A stretch of 8,115 nt of DNA from Streptomyces sp. Its GTDB lineage: Bacteria > Actinomycetota > Actinomycetes > Streptomycetales > Streptomycetaceae. Both the position numbers and the translations under genes were made by a program. Shown here one piece after another: positions 1 through 5,163 of the stretch (position 1 is the stretch's first letter; each line of letters begins with the position of its first letter). The notes beneath the pieces were generated by a model. It worked only from the letters and a program-made list of their open reading frames with translations. It was not told the DNA's origin and did not search any database. The stretch spans positions 1-8,115 of the forward strand of contig DOWQ01000113.1 in assembly GCA_003519485.1 (NCBI GenBank). Direction: 5' to 3'.

Positions 1-390
1 CAGGGACGCGTGTTCATCTGGCTGGCCGCCTTCTTCCTGGCCGTGGCGGTCGTCTACGGCCTGTGGTCCAAGGAGCCCGTCGGCACCACGGCGCTGTTCC
101 TCGCCTTCGGCCTGAGCATCATGATCGGCTTCTATCTGGCGTTCACCGCACGCCGGGTGGACACCGGTGCGCAGGACAACCACGAGGCGGACGTCGCCGA
201 CGACGCCGGCGAGCTGGGTTTCTTCAGCCCGCACAGCTGGCAGCCGCTGCTGCTGTCCGTCGGTGCCGCACTCGCCTTCATGGGAGTCGTCTTCGGCTGG
301 TGGCTGCTGTTCTTCTCGCTGCCGATCCTCTTCATGGGGCTCTTCGGCTGGGTGTTCGAGTACTACCGGGGCGAGAACCAGAACCAGTAG
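1..390 (+). CDS. ctaF: Cytochrome c oxidase subunit IV (CtaF), 5' end cut by window
   Basis: Small membrane subunit of the actinobacterial aa3-type cytochrome c oxidase, part of the bcc-aa3 respiratory supercomplex in the cytoplasmic membrane. The frame is open from base 1 (Q-G-R-V-F-I-W...). Streptomyces homologues as I recall them begin M-K-I-Q-G-(K/R), so the true start is probably about 9 bases outside the window and the GTG at 10 is an internal valine codon. About 129 codons are visible, close to the usual length near 132. Four hydrophobic segments can be seen: one starting FIWLAAFF, one around TTALFLAF, one around LLLSVGAALAF and one around WLLFFSLPILF. A polar stretch rich in D and E (AQDNHEADVADDAGELGFF) lies between the second and third. 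The end GWVFEYYRGE is typical of the family. ctaC and ctaD would be expected just upstream. A strong terminator follows, so it is probably the last gene of that operon. Confidence 0.93.
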   Translation, partial: QGRVFIWLAAFFLAVAVVYGLWSKEPVGTTALFLAFGLSIMIGFYLAFTARRVDTGAQDNHEADVADDAGELGFFSPHSWQPLLLSVGAALAFMGVVFGWWLLFFSLPILFMGLFGWVFEYYRGENQNQ

Positions 391-408
391 CACGAATGGC
401 GCAGCGCG

Positions 409-439
409 CGTGCTGTACGGCGCGGCGCAGCACAGCACG
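409..439. terminator. First hairpin after ctaF
   Basis: CGTGCTGT (409-416) pairs perfectly with ACAGCACG (432-439), giving an 8-bp stem with a 15-base GC-rich loop. There is no T tract. It lies just before the stronger hairpin at 444-481 and probably supports it by ending transcription or protecting the 3' end of the ctaF transcript. Confidence 0.4.
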
Positions 440-443
440 TCAA

Positions 444-481
444 GGGTCGGGCCCGGAGGCTTTCGCTTCCGGGCCCGACCC
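444..481 (+). terminator. Rho-independent-type terminator of ctaF
   Basis: GGGTCGGGCCCGGA (444-457) is exactly complementary to 468-481, a 14-bp perfect stem. G-T, G-C and C-G pairs (458-460 with 465-467) extend it to 17 pairs and close a TTTC loop. Only GTTT follows, so the T tract is weak, as is common in Streptomyces. It separates ctaF from the transpeptidase gene. Confidence 0.85.
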
Positions 482-520
482 GTTTGGCCCATCCGACGCG
501 CCGACTCGGGCTTCTTTTCG

Positions 521-532
521 TAATTTGTGACC
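521..532 (+). promoter_or_regulatory. Putative -10 box for a leaderless transpeptidase transcript
   Basis: TAATTT (521-526) fits the TAnnnT pattern of vegetative -10 boxes and lies six bases before the ATG at 533. That spacing would place the transcription start on or next to the start codon. No purine-rich Shine-Dalgarno sequence precedes 527 or 533, which agrees with leaderless expression. No good -35 is seen 16-19 bases upstream. This is inference from spacing only. Confidence 0.45.
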
Positions 533-542
533 ATGAGTCACA
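526..542. promoter_or_regulatory. 17-bp palindrome centred on the transpeptidase start codon
   Basis: TGTGAC (526-531), CATGA, GTCACA (537-542) form a perfect inverted repeat whose centre is the T of the ATG at 533. It overlaps the end of the putative -10 box. It resembles the CRP/Rex half-sites TGTGA and TCACA, but the spacer between those is 7 bases, where the standard sites have 6. It may be an operator for an unidentified dimeric repressor, or it may be chance. Confidence 0.4.
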
Positions 543-1807
543 CCTCACGAATACAGGCGGAGCGCATACGGACGGTCCTGGGAAGCGGCCTGCTGATAGG
601 CGGCCTGGTTGCGGGAGCCGCTGCCTGCGGTGACTCCGACAACCACCTCCTGACCGCCAAGCCGTACGACGCGACCGGACAGATAGCCTTCAGCGGCGAC
701 GAGGACGAGGGTCGCAAGCTCGACCCGGACCGGCCCCTGGAGGTCAGCGCCAAGGGCGATGACGGCCGGATCACCGACGTGACCGCCACCGACACGGCCG
801 GGCACCGAATACGCGGCGAGCTCAGCGAGGACGGCACCCGCTGGAAGAGCACCTCCCCGCTCGCGGCGGGCGTCCGCTACACGCTCCGGGTCAGCACCGA
901 GGACGGTGAGGGCGCCCCGGGCCGCCGCATCATCGAGTTCGAGACCGCCCCGGCCGACCAGCGGCTGCGCGTCGCCTTCGGCCCCGACAGCGGTACGTAC
1001 GGCGTCGGCCAGCCCGTCACCGCCGAGCTCAGCCGTTCCGTCCGGGACCGCGAGGCACGCGGCCGGATCGAGAGCTCCCTGAAGGTCACCTCGGAGCCGC
1101 AGGTGGCCGGCTCCTGGCACTGGGTGGACGACAAGACCCTGCACTACCGGCCGCGCGAGTTCTGGCCCGCACACGCCACCATCGAGGTCAGCAGCGCCCT
1201 CGACGGCGTCAAGGTCACCGGCAGCCTCTACGGCGGCTCCTCGAAGCCGCTCAAGATCCGTACGGGCGCCCGGCTGGAGGCCGTCACCGACGCCCGCACC
1301 CACACCATGACCGTCAAACGCGATGGCAAGGTCATCCGCGTGCTGCCGGTGACGACCGGGAAACCCGGATTCGACACGCGCAATGGCGTCAAGACGATTC
1401 TCGCCAAGGAGGCGTACGTCCGGATGCGCGGCACCAGTGTGGGAATCGCCGCGGGCAGCTCCGAGTCCTACGACCTGCCCGTGCGCTGGGCGGCCCGGGT
1501 GACCTGGAGCGGCGAGTACGTCCACGCGGCGCCCTGGTCCACCGGCTCGCAGGGGTCCGCGAACGTCAGCCACGGCTGTACGGGCATGAGCACCTCGGAC
1601 GCCCAGTGGTTCTTCGAGACCGTGCGGGTCGGCGACATCGTCACGGTCGTCGGCAGCGGCGGCGACACGATGACGCCCTTCGACAACGGGTTCGGCGACT
1701 GGAACATGGACTGGGCGGAGTGGAAGGCGGGCAGCGCCCTGCACGGCTCCGGTCCTCCCGACGGGGGCGGACCCGCGGAGGCGGCCAGACTCCGGCCGCT
1801 GGTCTGA
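533..1807 (+). CDS. L,D-transpeptidase lipoprotein (YkuD domain with Ig-like domains)
   Basis: Secreted cell-wall enzyme expected to form 3-3 (L,D) peptidoglycan cross-links or attach proteins to peptidoglycan on the outer face of the membrane. I chose ATG 533 over GTG 527 because TAATTT lies six bases upstream and neither start has a Shine-Dalgarno. This gives 424 residues. After a short basic N-terminus, a hydrophobic segment runs to A-A-A-C with Cys32 as the probable lipidated residue; the lipobox is weak because -3 is Ala. Two Ig-like regions follow (about 50-145 and 145-245), as in LdtMt2-type enzymes. The catalytic domain (about 250-385) carries H331, then APWS, then S-H-G-C with catalytic Cys349. 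As in mycobacterial enzymes, no Arg follows the Cys (here T-G-M). A Trp-rich tail with D-W-N-M-D-W closes the fold, ending in a Gly/Pro-rich end. It stands alone between terminators and is convergent with the next gene. Confidence 0.92.
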   Translation: MSHTSRIQAERIRTVLGSGLLIGGLVAGAAACGDSDNHLLTAKPYDATGQIAFSGDEDEGRKLDPDRPLEVSAKGDDGRITDVTATDTAGHRIRGELSEDGTRWKSTSPLAAGVRYTLRVSTEDGEGAPGRRIIEFETAPADQRLRVAFGPDSGTYGVGQPVTAELSRSVRDREARGRIESSLKVTSEPQVAGSWHWVDDKTLHYRPREFWPAHATIEVSSALDGVKVTGSLYGGSSKPLKIRTGARLEAVTDARTHTMTVKRDGKVIRVLPVTTGKPGFDTRNGVKTILAKEAYVRMRGTSVGIAAGSSESYDLPVRWAARVTWSGEYVHAAPWSTGSQGSANVSHGCTGMSTSDAQWFFETVRVGDIVTVVGSGGDTMTPFDNGFGDWNMDWAEWKAGSALHGSGPPDGGGPAEAARLRPLV

Positions 1808-1823
1808 CCCACCCTGGTCCGAC

Positions 1824-1870
1824 CCACGACAGCCGGGCCGCCCTCACGGGGCGGCCCGGCTGTCTCGTGG
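1824..1870. terminator. Strong hairpin terminator between convergent genes
   Basis: 1828-1843 (starts GACAGCCGGG) pairs perfectly over 16 bp with 1849-1864 around a TCACG loop. CCAC (1824-1827) and GTGG (1867-1870) add four pairs after a two-base bulge. There is no T tract. It starts 17 bases after the transpeptidase stop and could work in both directions. Confidence 0.85.
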
Positions 1871-1912
1871 CGCATGGGGGCCGCCCGGGCCCTGCGGGAG
1901 GTTTGCGGCGCT

Positions 1913-1931
1913 CCTGACCGTCCCGGTCAGG
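1913..1931 (-). terminator. Hairpin over the stop codon of the receiver-like gene
   Basis: CCTGACCG (1913-1920) pairs perfectly with CGGTCAGG (1924-1931) around a three-base loop. The minus-strand stop codon (1927-1929) lies inside one arm. It is probably a 3'-end or terminator hairpin for the minus-strand gene, working together with the larger hairpin at 1824-1870. No T tract is seen. Confidence 0.5.
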
Positions 1932-2328
1932 CTTCGACGGGGAGGCGGGTGCGGAGGAGCGCTGCCAGGGAGTCGGCGAACTCCACCGGGTCGACCGGGT
2001 GCGTCACCGCAGCCTCCGCGCGGCTCCAGGTGGCCAGCCAGGCGTCCTGCGGGCGGCCCATGAGCAGCAGCACGGGCGGGCAGTCGAAGATCTCGTCCTT
2101 GATCTGCCGGCAGACGCCCATGCCGCCCGCGGGCGCCGTCTCGCCGTCCAGCACGCAGACGTCCACGCCGCCGGCGTCCAGGGCGCTCAGGACGGCGGGG
2201 AGGGTGGCGCACTCCAGGAACTCCACCCGGGGTACGTCCGCGGCGGGGCGGCGCCCGGCCGCGAGCCGTACCTGCTCGCGGGTGCTCGCGTTGTCGCTGT
2301 AGACCAGCACCGTGGCGGTCGGCTGCAT
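1927..2328 (-). CDS. Stand-alone receiver-like protein, degenerate (atypical response regulator)
   Basis: Cytoplasmic protein of 133 residues resembling a single CheY-like receiver domain with no output domain. The start at 2326-2328 is chosen because GGAGGA lies just upstream (2332-2337), although the frame stays open to 2400. Visible fold marks are beta1 ATVLVYSD with D12 at the acidic pocket, beta3 VDVCVLDG with D61 in the phospho-acceptor place, a G-G-M loop, helix VCRQIKDE, beta4 PPVLLLMG, and HPVDP where receivers usually have K-P. The conserved Thr/Ser after beta4 appears to be Gly91 and the conserved Lys is His110, so ordinary phosphorylation-driven switching is doubtful. C40, C58, C73 and C83 are four cysteines in a small protein. 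The partner and target are unknown. It is transcribed away from ctaE and converges on the transpeptidase gene. The gene is a normal part of this locus in Streptomyces as far as I recall. Confidence 0.82.
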   Translation of the reverse strand: MQPTATVLVYSDNASTREQVRLAAGRRPAADVPRVEFLECATLPAVLSALDAGGVDVCVLDGETAPAGGMGVCRQIKDEIFDCPPVLLLMGRPQDAWLATWSRAEAAVTHPVDPVEFADSLAALLRTRLPVEA

Positions 2329-2331
2329 CGT

Positions 2332-2337
2332 TCCTCC
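2332..2337 (-). promoter_or_regulatory. Ribosome binding site of the receiver-like gene
   Basis: On the minus strand GGAGGA precedes the ATG (2328-2326) by three bases (ACG). It is a near-perfect Shine-Dalgarno and decides the start against the longer open frame reaching 2400. Confidence 0.8.
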
Positions 2338-2386
2338 AGGCTTGCGGCGTGCGGTCAGCAAAGTTCGGGTGGAGCCGTTGCCACGG

Positions 2387-2392
2387 ATGCTA
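2387..2392 (-). promoter_or_regulatory. Possible -10 box of the receiver-like gene
   Basis: TAGCAT on the minus strand matches TAnnnT and would start transcription about 50 bases upstream of the ATG at 2328. No convincing -35 is seen 16-19 bases further upstream. The call is weak and rests on one hexamer in a GC-rich background. Confidence 0.3.
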
Positions 2393-2495
2393 CTCCGCAC
2401 GGGCCCGGCGGCGGAGGCGCGTCGGCGATCACGTTCGGCGGACGTGCCGTCAGGGGCCTCGGAGGCGGCCGCGGGAGGGGTCCGGAAGCCCCGCT

Positions 2496-2511
2496 TCCCC
2501 CTTTAGGGGGA
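2496..2511. promoter_or_regulatory. GC-tract inverted repeat upstream of ctaE (distal)
   Basis: TCCCCC (2496-2501) and GGGGGA (2506-2511) flank TTTA. The repeat lies in the divergent gap about 90 bases before the ctaE start. The pattern recalls the C-tract/G-tract sites of CsoR-type copper sensors, but the flanking TA of those sites is missing. The role is unproven. Confidence 0.3.
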
Positions 2512-2563
2512 CCGCCGCGGTGGGCCGGACGTGGAGGGCGCACCGCTCGGACACACCGAACGG

Positions 2564-2577
2564 CACCCCCGGGGGTG
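2564..2577. promoter_or_regulatory. GC-tract perfect palindrome overlapping the putative ctaE -35 (proximal)
   Basis: CACCCCCGGGGGTG is a perfect 14-base palindrome. Its right end overlaps GTGAGT (2575-2580), the best candidate -35 for the CATAAT box at 2598. This is a suitable place for an operator. A copper-sensor site is one possibility, since the oxidase is a copper enzyme, but I see no match exact enough to name a regulator. Confidence 0.35.
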
Positions 2578-2603
2578 AGTGCTGGATAAGCGACCGACAT
2601 AAT
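2575..2603 (+). promoter_or_regulatory. Putative ctaE promoter (-35 GTGAGT, 17 bases, -10 CATAAT)
   Basis: CATAAT (2598-2603) matches five of six bases of TATAAT, and GTGAGT (2575-2580), 17 bases upstream, matches three of six of TTGACA. The start of transcription would fall near 2610-2611, exactly at a GTG in the ctaE frame. If so, the ATG at 2602 lies inside the promoter and is not translated. Inferred from spacing and the lack of any Shine-Dalgarno. Confidence 0.45.
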
Positions 2604-2611
2604 GTCGGTCG
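2591..2611. promoter_or_regulatory. Perfect 10-bp-arm palindrome over the ctaE start
   Basis: CGACCGACAT (2591-2600) is exactly complementary to 2602-2611, with the single base A2601 between. It covers the CATAAT box, the ATG at 2602 and the first base of the GTG at 2611. With a one-base centre it cannot fold as a good hairpin, so a protein-binding operator is more likely than an RNA structure. Confidence 0.5.
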
Positions 2612-3219
2612 TGGCAGCAACGACAGTAGATACCGGGCACGCGCACCCGTCGGTCAATCGACCGAACCTCACCAGCGTCGGAACCATCATCTGGCTGAGT
2701 TCCGAGCTGATGTTCTTCGCGGCCCTCTTCGCGATGTACTTCACCCTGCGATCGGTGACCGGAGCCGAGTTCTGGACGGAGAAGGCGGCAACGCTGAACT
2801 TCCCGTTCTCGGCTACGAACACCACGATCCTGGTGCTCTCCTCCCTCACCTGCCAGCTCGGCGTGTTCGCCGCCGAGCGGGGCGACGTGAAGAAGCTGCG
2901 CGCCTGGTTCGTGGTCACGTTCGTGATGGGCTCCGTCTTCATCGGCGGCCAGGTGCTCGAGTACACCGAGCTGGTCAAGCATGAGGGCCTCTCGCTCTCC
3001 TCCGACGCGTACGGCTCGGCGTTCTACCTGACCACCGGCTTCCACGGACTGCATGTGACGGGCGGACTCATCGCCTTCCTGCTGGTCCTGGCCCGGACGT
3101 ACGCGGCCAAAAGATTCACCCACGAACAGGCCACATCGGCCATTGTCGTGTCCTATTACTGGCACTTCGTCGATGTTGTCTGGATCGGCCTCTTCGCCAC
3201 GATCTACATGATCAAGTGA
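2602..3219 (+). CDS. ctaE: Cytochrome c oxidase subunit III (CtaE)
   Basis: Membrane subunit of the aa3 oxidase, supporting the catalytic subunit I and its proton uptake. The protein has 205 residues from ATG 2602. The in-frame GTG at 2611, giving 202 residues, is an alternative and may be the real leaderless start. Marks of the family are S-S-E-L-M-F-F with the conserved membrane Glu35, GQVLEYTEL, F-H-G-L-H-V-T-G-G with His148 and His151, and YYWHFVDVVW (185-194) near the C-terminus. About five membrane helices are seen, the short bacterial form that lacks the first two helices of the mitochondrial subunit. The first 22 residues are polar and cytoplasmic. It opens the ctaE-qcrCAB gene group; the gap to qcrC is 70 bases with no clear terminator, so read-through is likely. 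ctaF (and probably ctaC and ctaD) lies on the other side of the transpeptidase and receiver genes. Confidence 0.96.
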   Translation: MSVVAATTVDTGHAHPSVNRPNLTSVGTIIWLSSELMFFAALFAMYFTLRSVTGAEFWTEKAATLNFPFSATNTTILVLSSLTCQLGVFAAERGDVKKLRAWFVVTFVMGSVFIGGQVLEYTELVKHEGLSLSSDAYGSAFYLTTGFHGLHVTGGLIAFLLVLARTYAAKRFTHEQATSAIVVSYYWHFVDVVWIGLFATIYMIK

Positions 3220-3289
3220 CCGGGTCGGCCGGGCCCGACATACATAGCCAGAAGCATCGACGCAGAAGATCCTGACACCGGGGTAATCC

Positions 3290-4099
3290 GTGAAAAAGCT
3301 CTCCGCACGACGGCGCCATCCGCTGGCGGCGCTCGTCGTCCTACTCTTCGCGCTGGCGGTCACCGGGGGGCTGTACGCCGCGTTCGCACCGGCGGACAAG
3401 GCCCAGGCCGACACCGCCGCGCAGTCCCTTGCCATCGAGGAGGGCAAGAAGCTCTACGCCGTCGGCTGCGCGAGCTGCCACGGCACCGGCGGTCAGGGCT
3501 CCTCCGACGGGCCGAGCCTCGTCGGAGTCGGCGCTGCCGCAGTGGACTTCCAGGTCGGAACCGGCAGGATGCCGCTCCAGCAGCCCGGCGCCCAGGCGCC
3601 GGAGAAGCCGGCGGTCTACTCGCAGGCCGAGATCGACCAGATGGCGGCGTACGTCGGTTCGCTCGGCGCCGGCCCGGCTGTGCCCGGCCCGGAGCAGTAC
3701 AACCCCGAGGGCGCGGACATCGCGAACGGGGGGCAGCTCTTCCGGACGAACTGCGCGCAGTGCCACAACTTCACCGGTGAGGGCGGCGCCCTGACCGAGG
3801 GCAAGTACGCCCCGGAGCTCGAGGACGTCGACCCCAAGCATCTCTACGAGGCCATGGATACCGGCCCGCAGGCGATGCCGGTCTTCCCCGACACGCTGCT
3901 GCCGGAGCAGGAGAAGCGGGACATCATCGCTTACCTCGACACCGTCAACAGCAGTAAGTCGGTCAGCCCCGGTGGCTTGTCCCTCGGCGGGTTCGGCCCG
4001 GTCACCGAGGGCCTGTTCGCCTGGACCTTCGGCCTCGGCGCCATGATCGCCGTCGCCATCTGGGTCGCCGCCCGGACCGCAAAGGCCAGGAAGTCATGA
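3290..4099 (+). CDS. qcrC: Di-haem cytochrome c subunit of the bcc complex (QcrC)
   Basis: Membrane-anchored cytochrome c with two haems that carries electrons from the Rieske centre and cytochrome b to the aa3 oxidase. In Actinobacteria it replaces a soluble cytochrome c. 269 residues. The GTG start is preceded only by a weak GGGG (3280-3283), but no other Met occurs before residue 94. A basic start (KKLSARRRH) and a hydrophobic segment (about 12-33) export the protein; A-Q-A-D at 38-41 could be a cleavage site. Two haem-c domains follow, with C60-A-S-C63-H64 and C155-A-Q-C158-H159. Met94 (GRMP) and Met196 (QAMP) are the likely axial ligands. A Gly/Pro linker leads to a C-terminal membrane helix (about 240-262) and a basic tail. 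The two domains look like an internal duplication. The stop overlaps the qcrA start in ATGA, showing translational coupling. Confidence 0.96.
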   Translation: MKKLSARRRHPLAALVVLLFALAVTGGLYAAFAPADKAQADTAAQSLAIEEGKKLYAVGCASCHGTGGQGSSDGPSLVGVGAAAVDFQVGTGRMPLQQPGAQAPEKPAVYSQAEIDQMAAYVGSLGAGPAVPGPEQYNPEGADIANGGQLFRTNCAQCHNFTGEGGALTEGKYAPELEDVDPKHLYEAMDTGPQAMPVFPDTLLPEQEKRDIIAYLDTVNSSKSVSPGGLSLGGFGPVTEGLFAWTFGLGAMIAVAIWVAARTAKARKS

Positions 4100-5163
4100 G
4101 TCAGACGGGATCCTCCAAAGACGTGTCCGAAGAAACCCTGCCAAGTGAGCAGGCAACGGCTCACGAGGGCGTGGTGCAGACCGCGGACGACCCGTTCGCG
4201 GACCCGGGGCTGCCGCCCCACGAGCACCGCGTCCAGGACATCGACGAGCGGGCCGCCAAGCGCTCCGAGCGCACCGTGGCCCTGCTGTTCACGACGTCGA
4301 TGCTGGCCACCGTCGCGTTCATCGCGAGCTTCGTGGCCTTCCCGATCGACCAGAACATCTACGTGTGGCCGATCGGGCACGTCAGCGCGCTGAACTTCTC
4401 GCTGGGACTCACCCTCGGTGTCGCGCTGTTCTGCATCGGCGCCGGCGCGGTCCACTGGGCCCGCACGCTGATGTCCGACGTCGAGATCGCCGACGACCGG
4501 CACCCGATCGCGGCCGAGCCCGAGGTCCGGGCCAAGGTCCTGTCCGACTTCCGGCAGGGCGCCGAGGAGTCCGGCTTCGGCCGGCGCCGGCTGGTCCGCA
4601 ACACCATGTTCGGCGCGCTGGCCATGGTGCCGCTCTCCGGCGTGGTGCTGCTGCGCGACCTCGGCCCGCTGCCCGAGGACAAGCTCCGGCACACCCTGTG
4701 GAAGAAGGGCAAGCTGCTGGTCAACCAGAACACCAACGAGCCGCTGCGTCCCGAGGACGTACGGGTCGGTTCGCTGACCTTCGCCAAGCCCGAGGGCCTG
4801 GAGGACGACGCGCACGACTTCCAGCAGCAGATCGCCAAGGCGGCCCTGATGATCATCCGCATTCAGCCGGAGGACATCAAGGACAAGCAGGAGCTCGCCT
4901 GGTCGCACGAGGGCATCGTCGCGTACTCGAAGATCTGTACCCATGTCGGCTGCCCGGTCAGCCTGTACGAGCAGCAGACGCACCACGTGCTCTGCCCGTG
5001 CCACCAGTCCACCTTCGACCTGTCCGACGGCGCACGAGTGATCTTCGGCCCGGCCGGTCACCCGCTGCCGCAGCTGCGCATCGGTGTGAACAAGGACGGT
5101 TACCTCGAAGCACTCGGTGACTTCGCGGAGCCCGTCGGCCCGAGCTTCTGGGAGCGCGGATGA
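4096..5163 (+). CDS. qcrA: Rieske iron-sulfur subunit of the bcc complex (QcrA)
   Basis: Takes the first electron from menaquinol at the Qo site and passes it to QcrC; the 2Fe-2S domain faces outside. 355 residues, starting at the ATG overlapping the qcrC stop, with AGG (4088-4090) as a short Shine-Dalgarno. An acidic cytoplasmic N-terminus of about 58 residues is followed by three membrane segments (about 60-82, 99-121 and 168-187), the long actinobacterial form in place of the single anchor seen in proteobacteria. The Rieske fold carries C281-T-H283-V-G-C286 and C300-P-C302-H303-Q-S. C281, H283, C300 and H303 bind the cluster, and C286 with C302 should form the stabilising disulfide. Gln after His303 replaces the more usual Gly, as in other actinobacteria I recall. 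The stop overlaps the qcrB start in ATGA. Confidence 0.96.
   Translation: MSQTGSSKDVSEETLPSEQATAHEGVVQTADDPFADPGLPPHEHRVQDIDERAAKRSERTVALLFTTSMLATVAFIASFVAFPIDQNIYVWPIGHVSALNFSLGLTLGVALFCIGAGAVHWARTLMSDVEIADDRHPIAAEPEVRAKVLSDFRQGAEESGFGRRRLVRNTMFGALAMVPLSGVVLLRDLGPLPEDKLRHTLWKKGKLLVNQNTNEPLRPEDVRVGSLTFAKPEGLEDDAHDFQQQIAKAALMIIRIQPEDIKDKQELAWSHEGIVAYSKICTHVGCPVSLYEQQTHHVLCPCHQSTFDLSDGARVIFGPAGHPLPQLRIGVNKDGYLEALGDFAEPVGPSFWERG

Noticed and set aside
526..542. A Rex or Crp operator call for the palindrome
   Set aside because: The standard sites are TGTGA-N6-TCACA; here the spacer is seven bases, so I list the palindrome without naming a regulator.
545..1744. Long minus-strand open frame of about 400 codons opposite the transpeptidase gene
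   Set aside because: It mirrors a clear coding gene in high-GC DNA, has composition-driven Gly/Ala/Val/Arg-rich sequence and no recognisable domain; the plus strand carries the SHGC catalytic motif.
2329..2400. N-terminal extension of the receiver-like protein up to 2400
   Set aside because: The extension is Arg-rich and unlike a receiver start, while GGAGGA just before the ATG at 2328 and the beta1 strand right after it support the shorter form.
3224..3239. Terminator between ctaE and qcrC
   Set aside because: GTCGG and CCGAC form only five pairs with a six-base loop and no T tract, too weak to call, and operon continuity is more likely.
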